Below, in pieces: positions 18,211-25,982 of a stretch of DNA of 64,000 nt; the stretch's first letter is position 1; the number at the start of each line of letters is the position of its first letter. Below the pieces are notes generated by a model. It ran no database searches, was not told the origin of the DNA, and worked only from the letters and a program-made list of their open reading frames with translations. This DNA is from PALSA-612 sp963773055. Its GTDB lineage: Bacteria > Actinomycetota > Thermoleophilia > Gaiellales > Gaiellaceae. The position numbers and the translations under genes are program-made. The stretch lies in NCBI GenBank assembly GCA_963773055.1, contig CAVYZL010000003.1:310001-374000 (forward strand), written 5' to 3'.

Positions 18211-18235
18211 GAGAGGGCCGGATCCCGGCCCTCTC
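18211..18235 (-). terminator. Hairpin after the S53 protease gene, same stem as at 15412
   Basis: Perfect 11-bp stem with the same arms as the hairpin at 15412-15437 (GAGAGGGCCGG / CCGGCCCTCTC), here with loop ATC. It is 39 bases beyond the S53 stop on the minus strand and about 107 bases before the S8 start. There is no T-run after it, so termination would be weak or it may stabilise mRNA. Sequence identity with the second hairpin is the main evidence. Confidence 0.55.
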
Positions 18236-18273
18236 CCTGACACGAATGGCTTGTGCTCGCAGCGATACCTCAC

Positions 18274-20160
18274 CTACGGCGACGTGAAGATGCCGTTCGG
18301 TGCACCCAGGCCCGTGACGTTGTCCCATCCCGGGCCTGTGTGCTGTGTTGGCGATCCGGAGTAGTCATCGAATGTCCGCAGGAAGTCGGACGTGCCTGCG
18401 GAGGCGTCGACACCGTTGTTGTAGTTCCGGCGGGCCACGGCGGTCTTCACCGACAGCACGTCGTAGAACTCGCTCGGATTCGCGTAGAACGCTGGATTCG
18501 CAAAGCCGTGCGGCGAGCCGGCCACCTGGTCGGACAGCGCCATCAGGCCTGCGATGATCGGGCTCGAGAGACTCGTCCCGCCGATGCGGTACTCGTCGTA
18601 ATACGCGCCGTCCGGGAAGGTCTGCGTCTGCCCCACGAGCAGGCCGGTCTGAGGATCACCGAGCGCCGCGACGTCCGGCACGTGGCGTCCGCTTCCCGGC
18701 AGTGCGGCCTGATAGTCCGGCTTGGCGAACACCTGGCTGACGCCGCCTCCGGCGCCGTACAGCCAGCCAGCGCGCGTGCAGACATGCGTCGTCGGGTCGC
18801 AGTTGTACGTGCTCGTACCCCAGCCGGTCTCGAGCACGCGGGTGTTGGCGGCGCTCACGCCGAGGCTCGTGCCACCAACGGCCGTCACCCATGGGCTCGA
18901 GGCGGGCCAGTCCGTGACTGCGAACCCGTGGCTCGACGTCTCGTCACCGCTATCGCCCGACGAGAAGTACACGCCGATGCCTTCAGCGGCGGCCTGGATG
19001 AAGGTGTCCTCCAGCGGCTTGATGTAACCCGGTGGTAGGAACTCCGTCGAGTATCCGTACGAGTTCGTCACGATCTGGGCCAGGTGCCTGTCCACGACAT
19101 GGTTCATCGCCGCATCGAGGTCCCGGTAGTTGTTCGGCGCACCGACGAAGACGATCTTGGCCGCCGGCGCCATGCCGTGAACCGCCTCGACGTCCAGCGT
19201 CTCCTCGCCGTACCAGCCCTGAGGATCCTGGGCCGGGTTCTGCGGACGCCGATAGATGCCGGGCGGCACGACCTGGACGAGCTGCGATGGGCTCATCGTC
19301 GGCAGCCCGCGGTTGATCGACCAGTGGTTCACGTCGTCCAGGATCGTGGGCGATGCGTACGCATCGATGATGGCGACCGTTTGGCCTGCCCCGTCATAGG
19401 CCGGGGAGATGCCGTAGGCACCCTTGATCTGCGCGGGTGTGTGACCCCTGATCGACCATGGTGCCGTCGTCGGGACGGCGACATCCGTGTAGCCGGTCGG
19501 GTAGGGATAGGGCGAGACGAGCTGCGCCCAGAAGTCGGACAGCGGCTGAGCGTTCCGGAAGCCCGCGCTCGGCGGCGCGTTCTTGTCGATGACGCTGTCG
19601 GGCTGGACGAAATCGGCACTATCGTCGAGCCCGAGGACGCCTTCGACCGTGCTCCCCAACGAGCTCGGGATGGAGACGTCGCCGGACGGCGAGCGAACGG
19701 TCTTGCCGTTGACCTTGTACATCGCGAACTGCGTGTCGAAGGCTGCCTGCGCCTGAGCGACCGTGCCCTCCGCCGACACATAGTGGTTGTTCGTCGGCGT
19801 GTGGTTGATCGAGAAGCCCTGGTCTCGCAGCCACGCCTGGACCGCCCCCACCTGCCCCTGCGAGGGTGCGAACTGCTGGCGGAACTGAGCGGGCGTGAGG
19901 TAGCGGCCGTACGACGCGCTCCCCGGATCGGATACGGCCTTGGCGAGGGCAACTGCGGCGCTCTCGTTCTGCCAGCCGAGGTAGACCCGGAATCCCACTG
20001 CGTCATTGGGGTCCGCTTTCCCAAGGCGATTTTGTGCATTCGCCCACGCCGGCGCACTGCCCGGCAACGTGGACCTGTCAGGTTGAGCAGCCTGGCTCGC
20101 GGCGACGCCGAATAGCGCCCCAGCGGCAAGCAAGCTTAGGATCGAAAACCTTCGAAGCAT
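18274..20160 (-). CDS. Secreted sedolisin (S53) protease with propeptide
   Basis: About 628-residue exported serine-carboxyl protease. Signal peptide RRFSILSLLAAGALFGVAASQA is followed by a pro-kumamolisin propeptide (VGFRVYLGWQN, YGRYLTPAQF, HYVSAEGTVAQAQAAF). The catalytic Glu and Asp lie in GEETLDVEAVHGMAPAA and the Ser in GGTSLSSPIIAG; the oxyanion Asp is in YFSSGDSGDE. The ATG at 20160 is chosen over the GTG at 20175 because a GGGGAGGAAA ribosome site is well spaced to it. Sedolisins act at acidic pH, so with the S8 enzyme it may cover a wider pH range (inference). Confidence 0.93.
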   Translation of the reverse strand: MLRRFSILSLLAAGALFGVAASQAAQPDRSTLPGSAPAWANAQNRLGKADPNDAVGFRVYLGWQNESAAVALAKAVSDPGSASYGRYLTPAQFRQQFAPSQGQVGAVQAWLRDQGFSINHTPTNNHYVSAEGTVAQAQAAFDTQFAMYKVNGKTVRSPSGDVSIPSSLGSTVEGVLGLDDSADFVQPDSVIDKNAPPSAGFRNAQPLSDFWAQLVSPYPYPTGYTDVAVPTTAPWSIRGHTPAQIKGAYGISPAYDGAGQTVAIIDAYASPTILDDVNHWSINRGLPTMSPSQLVQVVPPGIYRRPQNPAQDPQGWYGEETLDVEAVHGMAPAAKIVFVGAPNNYRDLDAAMNHVVDRHLAQIVTNSYGYSTEFLPPGYIKPLEDTFIQAAAEGIGVYFSSGDSGDETSSHGFAVTDWPASSPWVTAVGGTSLGVSAANTRVLETGWGTSTYNCDPTTHVCTRAGWLYGAGGGVSQVFAKPDYQAALPGSGRHVPDVAALGDPQTGLLVGQTQTFPDGAYYDEYRIGGTSLSSPIIAGLMALSDQVAGSPHGFANPAFYANPSEFYDVLSVKTAVARRNYNNGVDASAGTSDFLRTFDDYSGSPTQHTGPGWDNVTGLGAPNGIFTSP

Positions 20161-20174
20161 GCGTTTCCTCCCCA

Positions 20175-20208
20175 CGTTCGTGGCCAGCCCCTCGTTCGTG
20201 GCCAGCCC
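20175..20208 (+). repeat. Two-copy 16-base tandem repeat
   Basis: CGTTCGTGGCCAGCCC occurs at 20175-20190 and again at 20193-20208, a period of 18 bases. It lies immediately upstream of the S53 protease ribosome site on the minus strand, in the 5' leader. It could be an operator or a replication slippage product; nothing decides. Confidence 0.6.
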
Positions 20209-20278
20209 GTCGGTGGCTCACGTACCCAGAGATGAGAGAGTTCAATCGCCTTGCGAAGTCAAAGGCGTGAGGCTGTTG

Positions 20279-21607
20279 TCAGCTTGCGTGCGGCTTTGCC
20301 ATGCGGCGGTAGTCGAGCGCCTCGTCGAGCACCTCGTCGGAGACCCCGGCTTCGCGGGCGACCTCGCGGAGAGATCGTCCTGACGCCGCTGCCTCCTTGA
20401 CGATCTCCGTCGCCTTGTCGTACCCGATGAAGGGGTTGAGCGCAGTCGCGGCAGACAGCGTCAGCTCGGCATAGCGCTCGCACTGCTCGCGGTTCGCCTC
20501 GATGCCGTCGACGCACTTCTCGGCGAACAGGCGAGCGGCGCTCGTCAGAAGCTCGATCGAGTCGAGCAGGTTCCGTGCGATCAGCGGTACGAAGACGTTG
20601 AGCTCGAAGTGGCCCTGCATGCCGCCCGCCGTGATCGCCGCATCGTTACCGATCACCTGGGCAGCGACCTGGGTCACGACCTCCGGGATCACCGGGTTGA
20701 CCTTGCCCGGCATGATCGACGAGCCCTTCTGAAGCTCCGGGAGGAAGATCTCGGCGAGGCCGGCCCGCGGGCCCGAGCCCATCAGCCGCAGGTCGTTGGC
20801 GATCTTCGTGAGCGAGACCGCGAGCGTCTTCAGCGCGCCGGAGGTCTCGACGAGCCCGTCGCGGGCGGCCTGGGCTTCGAACGGGTCGGCGGGAGCCGAG
20901 ATCGTCAGCCCGGTGTCGGCCGAGAGCAGCTCGCGGACACGGGCGGCGAACTCCGGGTGCGTGTTGAGGCCGGTGCCGACGGCCGTGCCGCCGAGCGGGA
21001 TCTGGCCGAGGCGCCGGCATGCGTCCTCGATCCGGGCGATCCCCTGGCGCACCTGTGCCGCGTAGCCGCCGAGCTCCTGTCCGAGCGTCACGGGGACGGC
21101 GTCCATCAAGTGTGTACGGCCGGACTTGACGACGTCGTCGAACTCCTTCGCCTTCGTCTCGAGCGAGGCGGCGAGCGTCGCGAGCGCGGGCAGGAGCTCG
21201 TGGACGACCTCGTCGAGGGCCGCCAGATGGACGGCCGAGGGGAACACGTCGTTCGACGACTGACCCATGTTCACATCGTCGTTCGCGTGCACGTCCTCGC
21301 CCGCGAGCGCCGCCATCACCTCGTTCGCGTTCATGTTCGACGACGTGCCCGAGCCGGTCTGGAAGACGTCGATCGGGAACTGGTCGTCGAGCTCGCCAGC
21401 CGCGATCCGGTCGCCCGCCGCGGCGATGCGCTCCGCCTTGTCGGCGTCGAGCAAGCCGAGCTCGGCGTTCACCCGGGCCGCCGCGGCCTTGATGCGACCG
21501 AGCCAGCGCGCGACCGGCGCCGGGATCGGCTCGCCTGAGACGGGAAAGTTCTCTACCGCCTTCGTCGTCTCACCGCCCCACAGCTGCTGCTGCTCCGTCG
21601 CGGCCAC
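20279..21607 (-). CDS. fumC: Fumarate hydratase, class II
   Basis: TCA-cycle enzyme interconverting fumarate and malate; soluble homotetramer without Fe-S. 442 residues. Motifs: VFQTGSGTSSNMNANEV, the active-site loop GSSIMPGKVNP (family signature), KSGRTHLMDAVPVTLGQE and TAVGTGLNTHPEF. The GTG start at 21607 gives an N-terminus about 20 residues shorter than E. coli FumC, beginning at LWGGETTKAVENFPVSG; the missing part is not catalytic. Adjacent to the FprA-type reductase, 10 bases away. Aspartase is an alternative family member, but the SSNMN and LNTHP context fits fumarase. Confidence 0.93.
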   Translation of the reverse strand: MAATEQQQLWGGETTKAVENFPVSGEPIPAPVARWLGRIKAAAARVNAELGLLDADKAERIAAAGDRIAAGELDDQFPIDVFQTGSGTSSNMNANEVMAALAGEDVHANDDVNMGQSSNDVFPSAVHLAALDEVVHELLPALATLAASLETKAKEFDDVVKSGRTHLMDAVPVTLGQELGGYAAQVRQGIARIEDACRRLGQIPLGGTAVGTGLNTHPEFAARVRELLSADTGLTISAPADPFEAQAARDGLVETSGALKTLAVSLTKIANDLRLMGSGPRAGLAEIFLPELQKGSSIMPGKVNPVIPEVVTQVAAQVIGNDAAITAGGMQGHFELNVFVPLIARNLLDSIELLTSAARLFAEKCVDGIEANREQCERYAELTLSAATALNPFIGYDKATEIVKEAAASGRSLREVAREAGVSDEVLDEALDYRRMAKPHAS

Positions 21608-21616
21608 GAAGCGAGT

Positions 21617-22973
21617 CTAGCCACGGGCTGCAGCGAGCAGCTCGTCCCATGACGTCAGCTTGACGCGCGGGCGGCCCAAGGGCTCGCCCAGCGCGCGTTC
21701 GGCAACGTCGATCGCCTCCCAGCCCGCCTGTGTGACCACCGCGACGCCGCGCTCCGCAGAGCAGCGCGTCGACATCGGAGGCGCTCGCCTCGCAGCCGCC
21801 GAACGCGCCGGCCTCGACGTCCGCAAGCAGCAGCTCGACCGTCTCCGACGCATCCTTCTTGTTCGTCCCGATCACGCCCGTCGGGCCTCGCTTGATCCAG
21901 CCGGCGCAGTAGACGCCGCGGAGCGGAGCGCCGTCCTCTCCGAGCACGCGACCGCCGTCGTTCGGCAGCGTCCCCGTCGCTTCGTCGAACGGGAGCCCGT
22001 CCAGCGGAAGCCCGCGGTAGCCGACGCTGCGGAAGACGATGCTGCATGCAAGCGTCTCGCGCTCGTCCGTGACGACGGCGCGGACACTGCCTCGACCGTC
22101 CGGCTCGAGCGTGTTACGCGCCAGCTCGACCGCCTCAACCCGGTCGCTGCCGAGCAATGCCGTCGGCGAGCGCCGGAAGCGGAGCACGACTCGCCGAGGC
22201 TTGCCTTCCGGCACGCGTCCGGCGAACTCGCGCAGCACCTCGAGGTTCCGCTTGACGATGTGATCCGCTGCATCGAGCTCGGCCTCGCTCGTCGGATCGA
22301 GCTCGAGCTCCGCCGGGTCGACGATCACATCCGCGCCCGCAAGCTCCCCGAGCTCCGCCAGCTCGGGGGGCGTCCAGGCTGCCTGCACCGGCCCGCGGCG
22401 GCCGACGACGACGATCTCCTTGATACCGGAGCCGACGATGGCGGCGATCGCCGGATCCGTCGTGTCTGTCGGCGCGAGCTCCTCCTCGGTCAGCGCCAGC
22501 ATCCGCGCGACGTCGAGCGCAACGTTTCCGTTGCCGATCACGACCGCACGCTCTTCCGACAGGTCGAAGACGAGATCCTGGAAGTCGGGGTGGCCGTTGT
22601 ACCAGGCGACGAGCTCCGTCGCCGCCCACGAACCAGGGAGCTTCTCCCCAGGGATACCGACGTGCCGGTCAGTCTGAGCCCCGAAGGCGTAGATCACCGC
22701 GTCGTAGAGAGCAGCGAGATCCTCGTGCGACAGGTCGCGTCCGACCTCGACGTTGCCGAGGAAGCGATAGCCCGGCGCCCGCGCGGTCTTCTCGAACGCG
22801 CGCGAGACCGCCTTGATGTTCGGATGATCGGGCGCAACGCCCAGGCGCACGAGCCCCCACGGGGTCGGCAGCCGATCGAACATGTCCACCTCCGCGTCGG
22901 CGGTGAGCAGACTCGACGCCGCGTAGAACCCGGCCGGGCCGGACCCGACAACGGCGACGCGCAACGGACGCAC
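21617..22973 (-). CDS. fprA: Ferredoxin/adrenodoxin-NADP+ reductase, one frame break
   Basis: FAD flavoprotein that moves electrons between NADP(H) and ferredoxin. The FAD-binding motif VGSGPAGFYAA is at the N-terminus, then DRLPTPWGLVRLGVAPDHPNIKAV (adrenodoxin-reductase signature) and the NADP-binding GNGNVALDVARML. The C-terminal GVYCAGWIKRGPTGVIGTNKKDA is typical of FprA. Near 21755 a +1 break changes DVDALL into another frame; correcting it gives SERGVAVVTQAGWEAIDVAE to the stop at 21617. The GTG start at 22973 lies 9 bases after the preceding stop. It may supply reductant to Fe-S or lipoate enzymes (inference). Confidence 0.88.
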
Positions 22974-22981
22974 GCGATCGC

Positions 22982-23407
22982 CTAGGACGTCGCTGGGGCG
23001 GCCGCGTTCCACGCGCTCCGCGCGAGGAACCCGGAGAGCGCGACGATCACGAACGCGTTGATCGGGTGGAACGCGCCGATCACCGCCGTGTCGGAGCCGA
23101 ACCAGGCAAGGAGCACCTGGACGACGAGGAGCAGCGCGAGCAGGCCCGCAAGCCGATTCCACGGCTTGCCCATGCGGGCGATGAACGCAAGGGCGACGAG
23201 GATGATCCCGCCGAGGACCACCCCGTAGCCGAACCCCTGGTGCAGGCCCCAGCCGTCCTCGAACTGGTCATGCGTGAGCACGGTGCGCGGATCGTCGACC
23301 TTGCCGGCGGTGTAGAAGGCGCCGTAACCGGCGAGCCCGACCTGGAGCACCGCGGCCAGGAAGACGATCACCGCCCAGTACCGGAAGAGCGCCCGCCGTA
23401 CCTGCAC
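22982..23407 (-). CDS. Four-helix membrane protein, unknown function
   Basis: 141 residues with four predicted helices (about 10-34, 62-80, 84-104, 112-132). A polar loop DDPRTVLTHDQFEDGWGLHQGFGYG lies between helices 1 and 2, and His residues (HQGFGYG and FHPINAF) face the helix ends. This resembles small DUF6220-like or cytochrome-b561-like proteins, but there is no clear bis-His pattern. The gene directly precedes fprA (8-base gap), so a redox role is conceivable but unproven. Confidence 0.65.
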   Translation of the reverse strand: MQVRRALFRYWAVIVFLAAVLQVGLAGYGAFYTAGKVDDPRTVLTHDQFEDGWGLHQGFGYGVVLGGIILVALAFIARMGKPWNRLAGLLALLLVVQVLLAWFGSDTAVIGAFHPINAFVIVALSGFLARSAWNAAAPATS

Positions 23408-23454
23408 GGCCGCGACTTTACTGGACCGCGTAGACGACTTCTCGGCCGCTCACG

Positions 23455-23907
23455 CTAAATGGCGGCCGGGGCGAGCCGATCGGCGAGCGCCTTCAGGAGC
23501 TTCCGCTCGATCCGAGGTGACGTGTCGAGGAGCGCCGAGAACCCGTCGCGGGTGGCCTCGAGCGCGACGACAGGTGAGGTTGTGCGGACTGTCGCCATTC
23601 GCGGCGCGTTCGTGATCAGCGCGATCTCGCCCGCGAAGTCGCCGGCGCCGAGGGTGGCGATCCTCCGATTGCCCTTTCGAACCTCGGCGGAGCCCTTTAC
23701 GAGAACGAAGAAACGGTCACCAGGGTCGCCCTCTCGCATCAGCACCTCGCCGGCCGGCAGGTCGACCTGAACCATGATCGTCGCGACGCGAGCCCGGTCG
23801 GCCTGGGAGCAGAGCTGGAAGAGCGGGATGCGAGAGAGGAGCCTGACCTTCTCGTCGCGCCTGACGATCACGGCCAGGAGTCTAAGCGCCCTCCAGCCGC
23901 CTGTCAC
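23455..23907 (-). CDS. Cyclic-nucleotide-binding domain protein
   Basis: 150 residues containing one cNMP-binding domain: LLSRIPLFQLCSQADRARVA, the AGEVLMREGDPGDRFFVLVKGSAEV beta roll, and the phosphate-binding-cassette region GAGDFAGEIALITNAPRMATV. There is no DNA-binding helix-turn-helix as in Crp/Fnr proteins. The cassette lacks the usual GELAL-R-PRAAT spacing in part, so ligand binding is uncertain. The start is uncertain (GTG at 23907 or 23871). Likely a regulatory or protein-interaction module. Confidence 0.75.
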   Translation of the reverse strand: MTGGWRALRLLAVIVRRDEKVRLLSRIPLFQLCSQADRARVATIMVQVDLPAGEVLMREGDPGDRFFVLVKGSAEVRKGNRRIATLGAGDFAGEIALITNAPRMATVRTTSPVVALEATRDGFSALLDTSPRIERKLLKALADRLAPAAI

Positions 23908-23922
23908 CTAGGAGGGTAGTAG

Positions 23923-24333
23923 CTAGTGCGAGCAGCCAGAGCCGCAACCGTACGCGGCGTCGGCGGGCGCTTCGCCTTCCTCGACCTGGAACGAGTGGCC
24001 GCAGCCACACGACGAGGCGGCGTTCGGGTTCGAGATCTTGAATCCGGACTCTTGGATGCCGTTGAGGAAGTCGATCTCGGCCCCGCGGAGGTACGGCGCG
24101 CTGAACGGGTCGATGACGACGGTGACGCCGTGCTCCTCGACGACGACGTCGCCCTCCTGGATTCCGCGGTCGAAACCGAGCGCGTACTCGAAGCCCGAGC
24201 AGCCCCCGCCCTGTACCGCGACTCGGAGCACGTCGGCCTCGCCCTTCGGCTCGCCGGCCTGCAGCTCTTTCACCTTCGCGGCCGCCGTCTCCGTGAGGGA
24301 GACGAACACGTCCGCGCGCTCGAGGGTCGCCAT
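23923..24333 (-). CDS. IscA/ErpA-type iron-sulfur carrier with Cys-rich tail
   Basis: A-type Fe-S carrier that delivers clusters to apo-proteins. 136 residues. The conserved cysteines are in GGGCSGFEY and SSCGCGHSF. A C-terminal extension of about 25 residues after the family's end is acidic and closes with YGCGSGCSH, adding two more Cys and a His. Family members usually stop just after the CGCG motif. The gene is divergent from the nuo operon, which needs many clusters (158 bases between the two starts). Whether ErpA, IscA or SufA is best cannot be decided. Confidence 0.88.
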   Translation of the reverse strand: MATLERADVFVSLTETAAAKVKELQAGEPKGEADVLRVAVQGGGCSGFEYALGFDRGIQEGDVVVEEHGVTVVIDPFSAPYLRGAEIDFLNGIQESGFKISNPNAASSCGCGHSFQVEEGEAPADAAYGCGSGCSH

Positions 24334-24491
24334 GAGCCGATGGTAGCAGTGGCCCGCCCGGTCGCCGCACCCCGTCGAACGGGCGACTTTGTAACAGTCG
24401 TCGCAGGCACCGTTGAGCCGATTTCAGCGCTCCTCGTGCGCTCCTGCGACCTGCTAGGTTCCGCGTGGCGAACGCAGGGAGGCAATTCGCA

Positions 24492-24854
24492 GTGCTCGAC
24501 AGCTGGCTTCCGTTCCTGATCTACGGGATCTTCGCGGCAGCCATTCCCGCGTCGATGATCGTCATGTCGTTCCTTTTCTCGACGCGTCCCGCCGCGCGCA
24601 CCCACGCGAGAGGCGTGCCCTTCGAGTCCGGCGTCTCGCTCGGGCCGCCTCCGGAGCAGCGCTTCACGGTCAGCTTCTACCTGACGGCGATGCTCTTCAT
24701 CGTCTTCGACATCGAGATCGTCTTCCTCTACCCACTGGCCGTGGTCCTCGACCAGCTGGCCTGGTTCGGCTTCTCCGAGCTCGTCGTCTTCATCGCCATC
24801 CTCGGCCTCGGCTACGTCTACATCTGGCGGAAGGGGGCGCTCGAGTGGCAGTAA
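24492..24854 (+). CDS. nuoA: NADH-quinone oxidoreductase subunit A
   Basis: Small membrane subunit of complex I with three helices. Family features are FESGVSLGPPPEQRFTVSFYLTAMLFIVFDIEIVFLYP, including the conserved acidic FDIE. The GTG at 24492 is preferred over the GTG at 24465 because GGGAGG lies about 10 bases before it. It opens a 14-gene operon in standard nuoA-N order; no gene is missing. It overlaps nuoB by 10 bases. Confidence 0.95.
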   Translation: MLDSWLPFLIYGIFAAAIPASMIVMSFLFSTRPAARTHARGVPFESGVSLGPPPEQRFTVSFYLTAMLFIVFDIEIVFLYPLAVVLDQLAWFGFSELVVFIAILGLGYVYIWRKGALEWQ

Positions 24855-25426
24855 ACGGGAAGCCTCTCCGCGACTACGGCCTGAAGTCCGAGCGGGTGCT
24901 ATGGGTCGGCAAAGGCCCCGGCGTCTTCGAGCGCGAGGTGGAAGCGCTCGAGGAGCGGCTGCTCTTGACGACGCTCGACCGCGCCGTCGCCTGGGCACAG
25001 ACGAAGTCGATGTGGCCCGACACGTTCGGGCTCGCCTGCTGCGCGATCGAGATGATGTCGATCGTCTCGTCGCGCTACGACATCGCACGCTTCGGGATGG
25101 AGGCGTTCCGCGCGTCGCCGCGCCAGGCCGACCTGCTGATCGTCTCGGGCCGCGTCGTCCACAAGATGGCCGGCCCGCTGCGGCAGATCTACGACCAGAT
25201 GCTCGAGCCGAAGTGGGTGATCGCGATGGGCGCCTGCGCGTCGTCGGGCGGGATGTTCAACAACTACACGACGCTGCAGGGCGTGGACAAGATCGTCCCG
25301 GTCGACATCCACGTCCCCGGCTGCCCACCCAGGCCGGAGGCGCTGATGGAGGGAATCGTCCGGCTGCACGAGAAGATCCAGGCCGGCGTCCCGCCGGCGT
25401 ACGAGATCCGCGGGGTGGCCGAGTGA
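24845..25426 (+). CDS. nuoB: NADH-quinone oxidoreductase subunit B
   Basis: Peripheral-arm subunit holding Fe-S cluster N2, the last electron donor to quinone. Cysteines: adjacent Cys pair in FGLACCAIEMM, then MGACASSGG and VPGCPPRPEA, the complete set. 193 residues from the GTG at 24845, overlapping nuoA by 10 bases. Its TGA overlaps the nuoC GTG (GTGA). Confidence 0.97.
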   Translation: MAVNGKPLRDYGLKSERVLWVGKGPGVFEREVEALEERLLLTTLDRAVAWAQTKSMWPDTFGLACCAIEMMSIVSSRYDIARFGMEAFRASPRQADLLIVSGRVVHKMAGPLRQIYDQMLEPKWVIAMGACASSGGMFNNYTTLQGVDKIVPVDIHVPGCPPRPEALMEGIVRLHEKIQAGVPPAYEIRGVAE

Positions 25427-25977
25427 CCTTCGAGTCGGTACCGGGCGTCGTCGAGACGAAGGAGGCCCACGGCGAGACGACCCTCGTCGTCGACCCGGCG
25501 CGGCTCGTCGAGGCGTGCACGCACCTGCGCGACGCTCTCGGCTTCAACTTCCTCTCGGACCTCTCGTCGGTCGACTACCTCGGCTGGGGCGAGGAGGAGG
25601 TGGCGGGCTACTGGGGCGGCCGCGGCGGCCGCGACCTGAACACGCCCGGCACGTCGGCTCTCGCGCGCAAGCCGGAGCCGAAGCCGAAGCGCTTCGCCGT
25701 CAACTACCACCTGCTTCGCGTCGACTCGGGCGCGCGCGAGACGCCCCGCGTCCGCGTGCAGATCTGGCTCGACGACAACGAGGCCGCGCCGAGCGTCGTC
25801 TCCGTCTGGCCGACCGCCGACTGGCACGAGCGTGAGGTCTGGGACCTGATGGGCATCCGGTTCGACGGCCATCCCAACCTCGTCCGGATCCTGATGGACG
25901 ACGACTGGGCCGGCCACCCCCTCCGGAAGGACTACCCGATCGGCGGCGAGCCCGTCCGCTTCTCCGACGAGGTCTAG
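25423..25977 (+). CDS. nuoC: NADH-quinone oxidoreductase subunit C with insertion
   Basis: Connects the peripheral and membrane arms of complex I. The family core appears as LRDALGFNFLSDLSSVDYLGW and, after an insertion, RFAVNYHLLRVDSG, then WHEREVWDLMGIRFDGHPNLVRIL and the terminal HPLRKDYPI. Between VDYLGW and RFAVNYHLL there are about 33 extra residues, Gly-rich then Lys-Pro-rich (GYWGGRGGRDLNTPGTS, EPKPKRF), that typical NuoC proteins lack. The GTG at 25423 overlaps the nuoB stop (GTGA). Confidence 0.94.
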   Translation: MTFESVPGVVETKEAHGETTLVVDPARLVEACTHLRDALGFNFLSDLSSVDYLGWGEEEVAGYWGGRGGRDLNTPGTSALARKPEPKPKRFAVNYHLLRVDSGARETPRVRVQIWLDDNEAAPSVVSVWPTADWHEREVWDLMGIRFDGHPNLVRILMDDDWAGHPLRKDYPIGGEPVRFSDEV

Positions 25978-25982
25978 GCGCG

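Noticed and set aside
20248..20268. Short hairpin after fumC (CGCCTT / AAGGCG)
   Set aside because: Only 6 bp with a long loop and no T-run; too weak to call a terminator.
24334..24491. sigma70-like promoter before nuoA (TTGAGC, TAGGTT)
   Set aside because: Spacing of the two boxes is far from 17 bases, so I cannot support it.
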